A stretch of DNA of 64,000 bases from NCBI RefSeq assembly GCF_008831285.2, contig NC_045139.1:4004704-4068703 (forward strand). Reading direction: 5' to 3'. Made by a program: the position numbers and the translations under genes. Below the pieces are notes generated by a model, which saw only the letters and a program-made list of their open reading frames with translations, ran no database searches and had not been told where the DNA came from. The DNA comes from Nymphaea colorata. Taxonomy: Eukaryota; Streptophyta; Magnoliopsida; Nymphaeales; Nymphaeaceae. Positions 11,403-23,719 of this stretch are shown here, piece after piece (position 1 is the first letter of the stretch; each line of letters opens with the position of its first letter).

Positions 11403-13523
11403 ATGCAGGTAGCAGAGAGAGAAGAGATTGACAGTTTATTGCACAAGGGGTCGGTGAAGGCTGCTGTTAACTTATTTGGGGAGAAGCAGGGTGAGGGGAA
11501 TGGAAAATGGAAGAAGACCAATATCTCAAATCCAGAGGTAACTGAAATGAATTTCTGTTCTTTTGTTGTTTCCAAGGAAGCTGCTCTCATCTGTTTCAAC
11601 CAGGTGGATATAACAATGTTGAGGTGTAGATTTAGATTTTTGAATTTTGGGGTTGTTGGTTCTTGCATTATTGCTTGATTTGAGCACTTGGGACTTCTTT
11701 TTCTTTTTTTGTTTGAATATGATGGCTTTTGATTAATTTTACAGCAGGAAAGTGAACTGCATATTGCTAAGAGGAGTATGAATAAGTTCATTGGCAGCGT
11801 GAAAGTTGCAGAAGATGTGAAATCTCAAGCAGGATCTGAGCTCCATGCTGCCAGAAGGACAGCCGAAAGCATGAAATCACAGATACAAGTTTTGAGGGCC
11901 AGTATTGAAGCGGAATTGAAGAAAGTGAGAGTTCTTAGTGAGCAAAAATGGAATGGAAACTTCCATTCTAGACTTCAAGAGGTTATATACCAGTACAATG
12001 AAGTGCAACAGGAGTTGGAATTGGCAAAACTGGATCTCAGGAAATTGCAACAGGATATGAGACATGCTCTGGAAATAAAAACAAAAGCCGAGTTACAAAC
12101 TGTAGAGTTTATAGCAAAAGCCAGAGCAGATTCAGTTGCTGAAAGCATACTGAGGAACAAGGTAGAAGAAGCCAATGAAGAGCATGTATTAGTTGAACTG
12201 GCAACGATAGAGGCTACTAAAGAACTGCGTGCTGTTGAAGCAGAAATAGAAGCTAATGCTGCCCACTTTTCTCGCACAAAGGCAGAATCTCAGTGGAAGA
12301 TTAGAGAATTGCTGCATGAGCTTAGCTTTTTGAAGGATCTTGAAGCCACTCTTGAACTTACAAACAGTGAGATCGAGGTCTTGCAGTATGAACTGACATT
12401 AATGAAAGAAATGGAAGGAATCAGCCAAAAGGCACCGAAAAGAACACACACTTCTCTGGCACAATTGATCTTTATGACAGAGGAAGATGATTTAGCTGCA
12501 TCCACAGAGTTGGCATCAGTCATCACTGAACTTGATCAATCAAAAAGGGAGCTGCAGAGCCTGCGAGAAGAGGGGTTCCGTTGCATGACTTCCATGGACA
12601 TAATCAGGAAGGAATTGAGACAGGCATCTACTGATACCGCACGTTCAAAGGGCCTAAAGGAGCAAGCAGAGTCCAGATCTGAGGGTCTCAATTCAAAGCT
12701 TCTTAAAGCAAGGAAGGAATTGGAAAGTGCAACAGCTGCAGAAGAAAACGTGAAATCTATCTTCTCCGATCTAGTGGCTACACTGACACAATTGTCTACC
12801 GAAGCAAAGGCTGCTAAGGGAGAGAAGGAGACGATTTACAAAGAAATTCAGAAGATCAAATTGGAGATTCAAGAAATTGGCATTGCTACAAACGAATCAG
12901 AGCAGAGATTGCAGTTGGCATTGCAAGATCTAGAAGAAATAAAAGCTGCAGAGATGATAACTCTAGAGACTTTAAGCATTCTCTCAGAGAAGATTGTGAT
13001 GACTAGAGCTGCATCATCGCAACGCAGTCCGTCCATAACAATATCCAGTTTCGAATTTGAGTACTTGAAAGCACGAGCAGAAGGAGCTGATGAGATTGCA
13101 GACAAGAAGGTGGCAGCTGCAAAAGCATGGGTGGAAGCAGCCAGAACTGCGGAAAAGGAGATTATGATGAAAACTGAGGCTGCAGAAAGAGAGATACAGG
13201 AGATAAAAGTGACTCAAGAACAAGAGTTAGACAATATAAAAAAGACATTGGCTGCCAAGAAAGTGGTTGAAGCTGAACTGAACAAATGGAAGATACAAGA
13301 ATCAGAGAAATTGCAAATAGCAGCATCAATGCCCAAGAAAAATCAAGGCCGTTCAATGTCAGTACGTCGATCACGAGCATATGGGACTCCATCACCAGCA
13401 CACTGGAATTACACTCGTTCTCCATCATTCAGCTTGAAGAAGAAGAAGAAGAAGATGGTAATTCCTGATCTGGCGAGACTTTTTAAGGGTAGAAAATTTG
13501 GGAAAGACCAATACTGCAAGTAG
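11403..13523 (+). CDS. WEB family coiled-coil protein, PMI2/PMI15-like
   Basis: Two exons, 11403-11537 and 11745-13523, joined at a phase-0 GT-AG intron, give about 637 residues. Exon 1 encodes a conserved N-terminal patch containing EIDSLLHKGSVKAAVNLFGE, typical of PMI2/PMI15 proteins. Exon 2 is almost continuous coiled coil rich in Glu, Lys, Ala and Leu (the WEB/DUF827 region, about residues 50-560). The C-terminus is basic (RSMSVRRSRAYG, then six lysines from 13436). In Arabidopsis PMI2 works with WEB1 in blue-light chloroplast movement, affecting chloroplast-associated actin; the same role here is inference from family. Length fits the family (about 580-610). PMI2 cannot be separated from PMI15 by eye. 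The acceptor is a CAGCAG tandem site, so one Gln may be included or skipped. Confidence 0.87.
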
Positions 13524-14490
13524 CAAGCTGATGATTCAGTTAAAGAAAATCATATTACACGAATTGCAAAGTTACCTCTGTATCTTTCAAGCATGTCCTG
13601 TTGAAGAGGAGGTTCCCAATTCATGGGCATCTGCTTCTTGCTATTGGAAGCAACATACTAGTGATGTACCATAGTTTTGAAATTTTTATAAAGTTATCTA
13701 GCTGTAATCTCAGTTTTCACAATTTTCAATGTATAGTGCAAACTATTAATTTTTTTGTTATTACATCTGCACATGCATTTTAAGAACAAGATTTTTACTT
13801 TCTTACCAACTACGAGCAAAACCAATCTCTCTATACAACCACAAAAACATCATCAGTAGCTGGTCATTTTTTATCCTTATGGATGGTCACTTAGCCGGAT
13901 TACATTCGACTTTCGAACCAACTACGAAATTCTCCTGTTAATTTTTCCGTAGCAGAGTCCAGAAGATGCGTTTAACTGAGCAGAGTGTTCTTCTTACTGA
14001 TCCATCTCCATCAATGCTTCCATGAAGTGAGATCGTGGTCAGAAGCCGGCTGGAAAAGTGTTGCAGGAAGTATTTGCCGCAATGTTATACGCTGTGCATT
14101 TGAATTCACCACAACTGAAACGGACAGCTGCGAGATGACACTGCAGTGATACAAAAACTTCCAAATTCAGAGATCTAAATCCATTTTCATGAATTTTAAA
14201 TATTTGCCTCACAACTAATTCACAATTCAAATTTCTGTCTTTTACAGTTCCAAGCCATTACTGAAAGGCAATCTGACGTTTCAGCAGTAGAAATAAAATT
14301 CAACTGCTGTTAGCATTTAAAAGCATGTGCCTTTTCTGTGGATGAACTCCCTAAGATTAGCTTGAGTCACCACAAAAAATGAGCTCACCGGAGCTTGAAC
14401 ACATTCTTAGGAAAATAAAAGCTCCACCTCATGCAAGTCCCAATTTTTTTTCTTGAGAAAAATGTCTATGACGAGATATGTACCTGTAAT
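13524..14490. other. 3' flank of the WEB-type gene and intergenic DNA
   Basis: The first 250 bp probably contain the 3' untranslated region and polyadenylation signals (AT-rich, 13690-13770). The rest shows no recognisable gene. Confidence 0.4.
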
Positions 14491-14640
14491 TGCCCCGAGG
14501 GGCGCAGCTTAAACGAGTTGGGGTGCGATGGAGGCACATCTCCAGTTCGAAATTGTAGGAATTCACTCATTCGAAGATATTTACCTGCAATTCTCCATGA
14601 ATCAATGCCAGAATGTCACACAGCAGGGACACTATGAAAA
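14491..14640 (+). mobile_element. SINE-like, tRNA-derived sequence
   Basis: A GC-rich patch in AT-rich surroundings. GGCGCAGCTTAAACGAGTTGG resembles a pol III A box region and, about 40 bp on, CCAGTTCGAAATTG resembles a B box. The spacing and order match plant tRNA-related SINEs. No tail or target duplication was delimited, so the ends are approximate. Confidence 0.45.
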
Positions 14641-15122
14641 ATGAAAGAGACTGTGCCTGTGGCCTTCAGGTGTGAAGTTCTTGGTTCAGTTGACTGACTA
14701 GCAGATCGATAATGTATGATCAAAGTACAGTTTGGCTAAGCTTAGCCATGTAATACATGAACGAATTATTACTTTGAGCTTCTTGAAACAGGAGGAAGCA
14801 CCTAAATTATAGCCTCCTGTTGCAAGGGCTTCTCTAAGAAGATGAGGAGGAACTCCAGTGGGAACCTCGCTGTCACATGTACTGTTCTCGGGTATTTATC
14901 GACAAGCTTTTGTTTGTTTCTCTTGACAAAATCTCCATAATTTAAAGTTTTAAAAGTATATAAAAATAAGAAAATTCATGAAAAATGGTCGGCGTTTTCT
15001 ACTATTTTCTTACAGAAACATTGATAAAATCTCAAAATAGTTATCTGGGTAGTAACCATACGGAAGGAAATACCAATTTCTTCTAATAGCAGGGTTGCAA
15101 GCCATGACTATCATAAACACCT

Positions 15123-15365
15123 CAAGGGGCATAGTGTAGCTGGTCTAGCTAGGGGCCAGTATTAAGGCAGGTCTCTAGTTCGACTCTCATGGACGCTATG
15201 TTTCTGTGTCTTAAGGCGGTAGGGCGCGACACCCAAGCTGAAGGGTGTACCGTTGCTATCGCTGAGACCGACGCAGCTCACAACCCCAAAGGCAGGGAGA
15301 ATGGGGGGCTTTCGGGCCTTTTTTGGGCAGTGGGTTTAATGCCCCTTGTTCACCCGAAAACCATG
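15123..15365 (+). mobile_element. SINE-like, tRNA-derived sequence
   Basis: TAGCTGGTCTAGCTAGGGG (A-box-like, from about 15137) and TCTAGTTCGACTCTC (B-box-like, about 15173) start a 240-bp GC-rich island ending near CCCCTTGTTCACCCG. A reading frame of about 70 codons across it has no known relatives to my eye and is taken as incidental. Confidence 0.45.
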
Positions 15366-15654
15366 ATTATCATAAACAAAACTTGTAACTCTACAATATT
15401 GTAGACTTCCAATGCAACCAGTTTGAATACTGTTTTATATTATGAAGGCGCTTACTGCTCAACTTGCCAACTACAGGTTGGCGAGCCAGAGCAAACATGC
15501 TGGCCCGTTTGCTTACTACCATAAACGAGGCCCCGGTCGAGGACTCTTTTCAACAAATAATTAAACACAGAAATACAAAGTTTAAGAAAGACTAAATTTA
15601 CATATCTCCACATGGCCGTATAATTTGGTTATTTTTCGCCCTTCCAACAAAAAA

Positions 15655-15750
15655 ACCAAGCCACGATGGTGCAACGGTTGGGTGGGGGTGATAAGCGGCC
15701 GGTGTTTCGAATTCTCATAGCACCAACTCTCTGTGCTGCAGAAATCAGAG
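15655..15750 (+). mobile_element. SINE-like fragment
   Basis: CACGATGGTGCAACGGTTGGG (A-box-like) and GTGTTTCGAATTCTC (B-box-like, about 15702) are about 35-40 bp apart, as in tRNA-derived SINEs. Only the head region is evident. Confidence 0.4.
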
Positions 15751-16161
15751 ATACACAACCTGAAGCTATATTTTTTAAAGAATAATTTCAAATATTTTAA
15801 CTTAAATTTTTTACTCAAAAAGGAACCGATATGCCGTATTATTAAAATAAATAAAAAATTTAACAATTTCAACGTTGGGAACACTGGGAGAGAAGGGAAG
15901 AGAGAGAAGGTTGAGCCAACACTAATGGCGCGATTAATGAAATGATCGCAACAACTTGTCTACTTTGACACTGGGGCTGGGCTTTTAGTCCAGCATATCC
16001 CAATCTGCCCCTATTAGCTTGGGTTCAACCCTAAAAAAGTTTTAAACTAAGACAATTAATCATTTAACAACTTTTTTTTATCTAAGATTCATCACATTCT
16101 TAAATATGAGATTAAATTTTGTAAATTTGAACAATTCTTCACAATCTAAGATACATAGCTA

Positions 16162-16229
<68 letters not shown>

Positions 16230-16246
16230 ACTACCTATATGACCAA
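15751..16246. repeat. AT-rich intergenic DNA ending in a (TA)n array
   Basis: No gene is seen. A (TA)n array of about 31 units occupies 16165-16227. Confidence 0.8.
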
Positions 16247-16382
16247 ATGTTTTTTTATATTGTGTGACATTAAAAACTGCCGCAAATAATGCATTTTGCA
16301 ACGACAGTTAATTGACCTTAGTTTTTAACCATGGAACACATCATTTGCAATGGCTTTTAGTGTCGCAAAATACAAAAAAAAA
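16247..16382. mobile_element. Foldback (MITE-like) element, copy 1
   Basis: Left arm 16251-16295 (TGTGACATTAAAAACTGCCG, GCAAATAATG) pairs with right arm 16334-16381, whose reverse reads TTTTGCGACACTAAAAGCC and GCAAATGATG. The result is a long imperfect hairpin with a short loop and no coding capacity. Copy 2 is at 16806-16934. Confidence 0.6.
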
Positions 16383-16564
16383 GCCATTTAGACGTAAAGG
16401 CAAACTAGCCCATTTTAATATATATAAGAAAATTGAATGGTAATCTTAACTTTTCATATACACACATTTTTCTTTTTATTTTTCTCTCAACCATTTATTT
16501 GTTTCAAATGAACAGCCTTAGTTAGATAACTGAGTGATTGTAGATAACTAAAGTCATCTTGCGT

Positions 16565-16566
16565 TA

Positions 16567-16612
<46 letters not shown>
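16565..16612. repeat. (TA)n microsatellite
   Basis: About 23 TA units with one CA interruption lie between the two foldback elements. Confidence 0.9.
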
Positions 16613-16616
<4 letters not shown>

Positions 16617-16805
16617 GTCAATGTTACTATTTATGAAAGGGTTACTAGATAGTTAAAATTTAAAAATTCACTGCTAAAAAGACCATAAACTATTACTAAA
16701 ATCACCATAAACTTCAACTGCTGTCAAGTGAATGCATGTATTTTAATGACAAACTTTGAAATTTTAACCATATGGTAATATCTAACGTATAACAACCATT
16801 GAAAT

Positions 16806-16934
16806 TTTTAATGTTTTGTGATATTAAAAACGGGTAGCAAATGGTATGTTTAATCGTTAAAAACTATAAACAACGAATTATCATTGAGAAATGCACCATT
16901 TGCACGGTCTTTAGCATCACAAAATGTAAAAAAC
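16806..16934. mobile_element. Foldback (MITE-like) element, copy 2
   Basis: Left arm TTTTGTGATATTAAAAACGG, then AGCAAATGG. The right arm, read in reverse, has TTTTGTGATGCTAAAGACCG and GCAAATGG. It is the same foldback design and a related sequence to 16247-16382, and is diverged from it. Confidence 0.6.
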
Positions 16935-17939
16935 TCATCCAGTGATGGATGTCTGATGGATTTTCAATTCCTCTTGAGAGTTTTGCTAGTGCAGGCCCCA
17001 CACGAACACCCACGTTTGTGATTAAAAAAAAAAAACAAAAAACAAAAAAATTGACGCTGGACGGTTTCATCAATGTCAAAGAAGTTGGTAGATACCAAAA
17101 ACCTTGAGGAAAAATAAAAACCAGACCTCATAAATTTATGTAAATTTTTTTTAAACAAAATATAACATCCTAATGTGTTTATAAACACTAATTTTACATG
17201 AATCATACTTTAGTTCAAGTCATTTGTATAAAAAAATTGATCTTCATACTACCAAAATTTGATGTTATAAGCGACTATTAAAAAAATTATTTAAGAGAAA
17301 AAAAACAACTTTCACATCAAACCATAAGTTAAATTTCCAAAAAAAAAAAAAAAAACCCTTACCTAAGTGGTAACCAATGAAAGCCATCCAACATCGAATG
17401 GCACATTACATTTCGAAGTCAAAACGTTTGTTGCCATTTACAATTACACACCTGTCTGGTTAGATCAGAAGAGATCGACGGCTCATACCTTCGCATAGGT
17501 TGTCATATTCTATTATTTATGCGCGTAGATAAACACATCTTGGTGTGCGGGCGCACATGCACAACCAGCCACCAAATGCCAGCAAGAAAGGAAAAAAGAA
17601 AAACTACCCACCAATTAAGTGCCATTATTACATCATAAGATCGACCGACCGACTCACAGGATCCTAAGTTGATGAGCAATACCTGCCCATTAACAGGGAC
17701 GTACAACTTTCTTCATGGAACAGGGAGACCTCGATCTCTTGAAGAGACGATGGTGATGTGTAGTTAGTGAAGGCTTGACATCATCGAGCGCTCTTTCTGT
17801 GTAACTGTCTGCTGATGAGTCATGTTCGAAGAAGCACAAGGCATTATGTTGCCTCATGGGGTTCTTGGTTGGCTCTGCAAATGCTGCCGAGTGATTTTGA
17901 GTTAATTGCATGGCGTACGTGGGGATATGTCCTTTTCAA
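16935..17939. other. Intergenic DNA and probable 3' region of the TIR-NBS-LRR gene
   Basis: No gene is recognised. A-runs lie at 17024-17050 and 17339-17356. The last few hundred bases before 17940 probably hold the 3' untranslated region of the minus-strand resistance gene. Confidence 0.4.
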
Positions 17940-20900
17940 CTACCAAGAGACAGACTCATCATCAGAAGACGTGTATTCAAGTAATTCCCTGGTGGTGAAC
18001 ACATGATCTTGGAAGTCTGGGTTTTCTTCAAGGAAGAAATCCAACAATCCTGGAGTTTCCCGTGGCCTATAAGCAATGTATATGTAACACTTGTTCACTT
18101 GAAGCTCTCTGCACCAAGGGATTCTTTCAATTGATACCCTGATCCAGTCTCCATCTTGTATGTGGTCAAGCATTGGATCATTTTCTTGGCAACGGAAACA
18201 GTAAGTACCATAATCACTATTTTTAGTTGCCCACCGAAAGCTGCTTGTAATTCCATAGACTTCTTTGTCACCAGACATAATAGTAACTTGAATACGAACA
18301 ATTGGTAGTATCAACCTGTTGAAGGTGACATCCAAGGACAATATCGCTTCTACCACCTTAAGTTTAGGCTTCGAAGTATTCGGAAGCCAAATGGAGAATT
18401 GATGATGCAAGTGAAACTCGGAAGCCTGCACTCCTGAGATTTCCAAAACCTCCAAACGTTCAAACGTTTCCTGCAAGTGACACAAAAAGTATAAGGGAAG
18501 AAGTATCAGCAGCCCAATTTTATGACATAAGTTGTGTGGCTTATATCATAAGTCGCACCTTAACAAGTGAATCCTTTGTAGCAGAATCGAGGTTACCACA
18601 GCCACGGATGTGTAGGAGTCTCAAGAACTTCATCTTTTCAAGGCCACAAACATTTAGAAGTCCTTCGCAATCAGACAGATATAATGTTTGTAAAGACACC
18701 AAGTTGGTGAGATCAACGCTTTCCAGAGTGTTACAGCAACTGAGATCCAAGAAAGTCAGAGATGCAGGAAGTTGGGGGAGAGACTGAAGCTCCTGACAGT
18801 AACGTAAGTAAAGTGTTTTGAGTGCAGAAAGATCTCCAATACTTGATGGTAGGCTGCAGAAGTCGTTAGAGTCTAACATCAAGAACTTCAAAGATGATAG
18901 GCGTCCGAAATCATTAGGAATTACGCCATTTGACAAATTGCATTTTGACAGATCTAATTCTTGTAAGGAGCGAAGCAACGAGAAAGTAGGGGGAAGTATA
19001 TCAAGATTAGAGTTCCCACGCAAATTTAGTACTCTCAGATTGCTTAGACTTCCAAAATTCTGTGGAAGTCGATTAATTGGACATAATTCCATGTCGAACG
19101 TGTGCAAGTTCACAAGCAGACTCACATCTTCAGGCAAATAACTGATACTAGTGTTTTGCATCTTCAGACGAGATAAACTTGAAAGTTTTCCCATACATTC
19201 AGGTAGAGAAGTAAGATTCATGCAATCAGATACTGACAGCACCTGCAGTTGGTCCAATAGTCCTACAGAATTGGGCAGTTCCACTATGCACGTGCCATCC
19301 AGTAGAAGCTTAATCAAACTCCTGGCATTGCCAATGGAATTAGGAAGGGACACTAGTGACATACAGTTTCTGGCACTTAGCTTTTGAAGCTTTTCCAATG
19401 ATCCTATTGAATCTGGTATTCTTCTTATTGAAGTACAGTCTAATATAAGCACTTCCAGCGAATGCAGGCTTCCAATAGAATCTGGTAATTCTTTCAGTGA
19501 TTCACACATATTCAAAGATAGCCGACAAAGGTTTGACAATTGCACCACAGATTTAGGCAACACTTTTACTGCAGTTCCATCAAGGACAAGATCTGTTAAA
19601 GATTCCAAATCTCCCAATCTTTTTGGTAAAGTGTCAAGTTTTAAGCAACATGAAAGCATAAGGACTTTTAGGGACTTCAAATGACAAATATGATGTGGGA
19701 GCTTGACCAGTTCTTTGCAGTCGCTCATATTCAAGATGACCAAGTCTATCAACTTCCCGATTGATTCATGAATTGTGACCAATTTGCTGCATCCTTCAAG
19801 CACTAATCTGACCAATCTAGGGAAGTTGGCAAGGTCAGGAGTTACAGTCAAATGATCCAGATGACTGAGATTGAGAACCTTCAATTTGTCAAAGATCTGC
19901 AAGTGTCCCTCCCAAATAAGTACAAATACATACAAATGAAAATGAGAAATTGAGAATAAATAATTAGAGATTATAAGTTACCTTGTTAGTCTGCCGCACC
20001 TGCTTTTTCAGCACTTGGCATATTCTACTTTTACACAAGTCGAGAACTGCAATTTCTTCAAGGTTAAAGTTACATGGAAGTGATTCCAGTGGGCACCCTT
20101 GCCATTCTAACCATTTCAATCTTCTAGGAAAATCTTCATATGCACCTTGAATTTTCGCATAATTGAGACGAAGCAACCTAAGATTGGGCATTGCTGCAAA
20201 AGCTTGTGCTTTCAAATAGGTCTTCTTCCCACGTTTCTTGACATCTTTGAAGTTCAGGGTTATACTCTCAACACTCTCAGTTCCCTGGTGATCGACACAT
20301 AGATCAGCTGAATGGTACAAATCCATAGAAAAAAAATTCAGATGAAGAATTATGAAATTACTCTTACTTTCCGATCATTTAGTAGATGCAAGATTTCATC
20401 ATGACTCCACAGCCTACTGCGATTTCCAGGCTCTAAAGGGCTTTCATGCCTGATGATTTCTCTCCCCATGTCTCTAAGTTGATCATGCATCTCTATCACG
20501 TTGTTTTTCTCATTGATACTAAGCAGCGATTTGTGTTGAAGAACCTTGATTCCTATGTAAGGGAAGAGACCACAGCCCTTCCATGCATGAATAGCACTAT
20601 CTTTGTCTATTCCAATAAAGAAACTTGCAACATCCAGAAATAAACATTTTTCTGCTTCATCAAGCTGATCATAGCTTAGTTTTAATGTCGATTGGACATC
20701 ATCTGGTTCAATTTGCTTCAAGTTGTCTAAAACATCTTCCCATTCTTTTGTGCTCCTCTTATCAAACAATAAAGATCCAAACACCTCTAGAGAAAGAGGG
20801 AGTCCAGCCAGAAGTGATACAACTTCTTCAGAGAGCTTCATATACTCTTCCAATGGCCAATCCTTCCTGAATGCATGATGACTCAACAACTGAAGGGATT

Positions 20901-22564
20901 GAATTCTGTTCAATCTCTCAACAGTATAAATCTGACACCATTTTGGTTCCTGCTGCAAATTCAAAATGTTCAAGATATGCTCATCTCTTGTTGTAATTAT
21001 GATCCTTGTTCCTGCACAGAACGAATCTCGCTCACCAACCAGTGCATCAAGCTGTTTCTTGTCGTCAACATCATCTAGAACAATGAGAATTGGCTTCGTA
21101 TGAAATCTCTGCTTCATTATACTTGTTCCCTGGCTAACTCCACGTACAGGTTGAATCTTGCCTTTGAAAATGTCACGAATAAGCTGGTTTTGTAGAGAGA
21201 CAAGCCCATTTGGCTGTTTGGAGACTTCTCTGATATTTGATATAAAGCTTCTTCCTTGGAATTGGTGAGAAATTGTATTGTAGATGGCCTTTGAAAGAGT
21301 TGTTTTTCCGATCCCAGCCATTCCGTGAATCCCAATTATGCGAACATCTGGAGCTGAGAGTTTCAACAGTTTCAACACTTGCTGCACTCGTGAATCAATT
21401 CCAATGGGGTGTTCTGTCAAATCCAAAGTAGTTCCAGCTATTACACTTAGAATCCTCTTCACAATCACTTGGACTAGCTTTGCTGCATTCCTGCAGGATA
21501 AGCGCAGGGCAATGAAGCAAAAAAGGACACAAGCAAAGAAAATATACCAACAAACACACATTATAGCCAATATACATACATACATATATATGTATATATA
21601 TATACATATCCCCATCTGATTCATAACTTGTTTTCTACTAAGTTATACCACAGAAGCGAAGTATCGATTATATAAGAACATTAAAAATAATTACACACAT
21701 TTACATAAAACCAAAATGTTAAGTCCTTGAACCCTTACGCTTAAACATGCAATCTAAATGAATATATTTCAGACTCGATTACTCGTGTTTAATGCCAAAT
21801 ATGAGAACTTTTAATGATCAAAACGTAGGTCTTGGCATGCAATTTTGCGTCTAAATTATGTCCTAATATGAATTACTAAATTTGCATTTTAGAAGTCAGA
21901 CCGGATGCATTTGATCCAATCAACCAATCCGATTTAAATTTCTTCTCCACTTCTGTTTTTTTTTTACCAAACACGATCAACAAGGTCTAGAGGCGTCAAA
22001 CATTAGCCAAGAGAAAGAGCGAGAGAGCCCGTGGTACCTGTCATCAGCGTGGCTGTCCACAACGTACCCAACGATCTCTCCCACCTCTTTCATGGCGTCT
22101 CTCCACTCACTCACGCTGCCCTTCTCTTCCGCCCTGGACTCCTCCTCCAACCTCCGGAATGCGGCCTCGAAGGGCCCCCGTTGCCGGCGGACGTCCGACG
22201 GATCGACGCCGAGGAACACCGGAAGTATCACCCTCCCGCCGCAGGCCGACGCCACCATCTTGGCAAGCTCCGAGAGGCGCCACCCCGAGTCCGCGTACGA
22301 CTCGGAGATGATGGGCAGGAAGACCTGTGAAGCCTCCACGTGCGGAAGCGCCGTCACCTGCTTATTCTCCGGCACGCCGACCGCTGGAGGAGTCCGCACG
22401 TCGTGCTGCTTCAGCGCAGCCGACAAGCGGCCCGCGAACCCCTCGCCGCGCGCGTCGCTGCCGCTGAAGCTCAGGAGCACGTCGAACTCGAATCGACGCC
22501 ACTGCTTCGGCTCGGCCGCCGCCATCCGCGGCTCTGGCTCATCATCATTGCCTCCCATCTTCAT
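17940..22564 (-). CDS. TIR-NBS-LRR (TNL) disease resistance protein
   Basis: Five exons: 22564-22038 (TIR), 21490-20368 (NB-ARC), 20284-19982 (linker), 19896-18559 (LRR) and 18470-17940 (C-terminal), 3822 nt, 1273 residues. Junction phases (2, 0, 0, 0) are those usual for TNL genes. NB-ARC motifs are intact: P-loop GIHGMAGIGKTT (229-240), kinase-2 ILIVLDDVDD (310-319), RNBS-B GTRIIITTR (336-344), GLPL (405-408), MHD (510-512). At least 15 leucine-rich repeats follow (about 575-1085), then a roughly 175-residue post-LRR domain with a jelly-roll-like pattern. The product should be an intracellular immune receptor that detects a pathogen effector and signals through its TIR NADase. The TIR keeps the candidate catalytic Glu (E99 in RLSEL) but has FSGSD for FRGxD and lacks the usual acidic loop after the second strand. 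No effector can be inferred. Confidence 0.93.
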
Positions 22565-22680
22565 TTTCCGATCGCCGGATCAGATTGAAAGGCTCCTCCG
22601 TCTCTCTCCTCCTCCTCTCCTCCTCTGCGTTGACACAATTCATTCTTTCTCTCTCCCTCACACGCGTATGTATCAGGTCA
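22565..22680 (-). promoter_or_regulatory. 5' leader / proximal promoter region of the TNL gene
   Basis: GA-rich on the coding strand directly upstream of the ATG at 22564 (two ATGs, codons 1 and 3). No clear TATA box. Assigned by position. Confidence 0.35.
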
Positions 22681-23719
22681 ATGGCTCAAATTCAAAGAAA
22701 AGATATACTGTTTACCGTATTTGCGTTTACGGCTGTTCATGTATTAGGATGTGAATTCAGATTCAAATGCGATTGAGGAAAGAAACTATACTGTACTCGA
22801 ATCTGAATTCACCAATTTGAATCTGATTTTTTAGATTAACATCTGAAATTCTGAATCTGAATCCGTCTTTTCAGCTGAATCTAAATTTCGTGCACTGCAA
22901 TATGTTAAAATACAAGTTTCAAAATATATAGGCATTGGATGTATGATATTTATGTTAAATTATATGCAATTTGAATCGCAAAAGGATCTAAACAGAATTT
23001 GCTATCCCTATATGCATCTGCCCCAACCTTATTTCAATTTTATACTTAAAATTCATGCTCAAACATCAGAAATGTGTTAAAACTTATTTCAATTTGCTCG
23101 AAGTCCAAGAGGCTAAGATCATTTGTTCGGGCCCTAACATGAGGCAACGTGTTAGGATCAGAAAAATGTTGAAATTGAAAAAAAAAAGAAAAAAAAACTA
23201 TCCTCTCTGGTTAACAATATTCATGAAATTTTAGAATCAAAATGTTCATTTTTCAATAAATTAGAATTAATAAACAAACGGGTATTTTCTTTTAGGGGTT
23301 ATCTGATTCCATTCCAGTTTAAAAAGGAATTATAATTATGAAATTTTTATTCTTGAACGAAAATTCCAAACCATCAAACGCCCAAGAATCAAAGAATAAG
23401 AACACCTAACAATCAAGAACATGGAACCATCAAACGCCTAAGAATTAAAGAATAAGAACAAGTAACAAGCAAGAAAAGAAGCAAGAACATGGCTTGTAAT
23501 TACAGCTAAGCTATCGAATATCAAAATCTTTCTTACAAGAAAGTAATCTTAAAACATCCTTATTTGAATTAGAACCACATAGAACAAAATCAATCCCAGA
23601 GCTGGCCAGGATATTCAAGAGCATCCCTCCTCCCCACATATTCCAAACACACATTTTCACCTTCTACAAGGAGCCGAGCCAAGGGAGGGTTTGCATGGGT
23701 CCTGACCTCACTTAAAAAA
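22681..23719. other. Intergenic DNA with degenerate GAATCTGAATTC repeat
   Basis: The segment 22681-22905 is a decayed copy of the self-similar AATCTGAATC repeat that is clearer at 25741-26105. In 23390-23470 the phrase CATCAAACGCC(T/C)AAGAAT with neighbouring AAGAATAAGAAC is directly repeated about 60 bp apart. No gene is recognised. Confidence 0.45.

Noticed and set aside
11225..11791. Minus-strand frame of 188 codons over the PMI-like exon 1
   Set aside because: Antisense to a supported exon. Composition driven by the CT/GA tract (runs of Arg-Glu).
15189..15404. 71-codon frame in the GC-rich island
   Set aside because: Coincides with a SINE-like sequence. No domain, promoter or splice support.
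16140..16620. Possible matrix-attachment or origin-like region because of TA arrays
   Set aside because: TA arrays alone are not evidence of such a function. Recorded only as repeats.
22092..22754. Plus-strand frame of 220 codons antisense to the TIR exon
   Set aside because: Shadow of the GC-rich TIR coding sequence. Its peptide is low-complexity Ser/Pro/Arg without a recognised domain.
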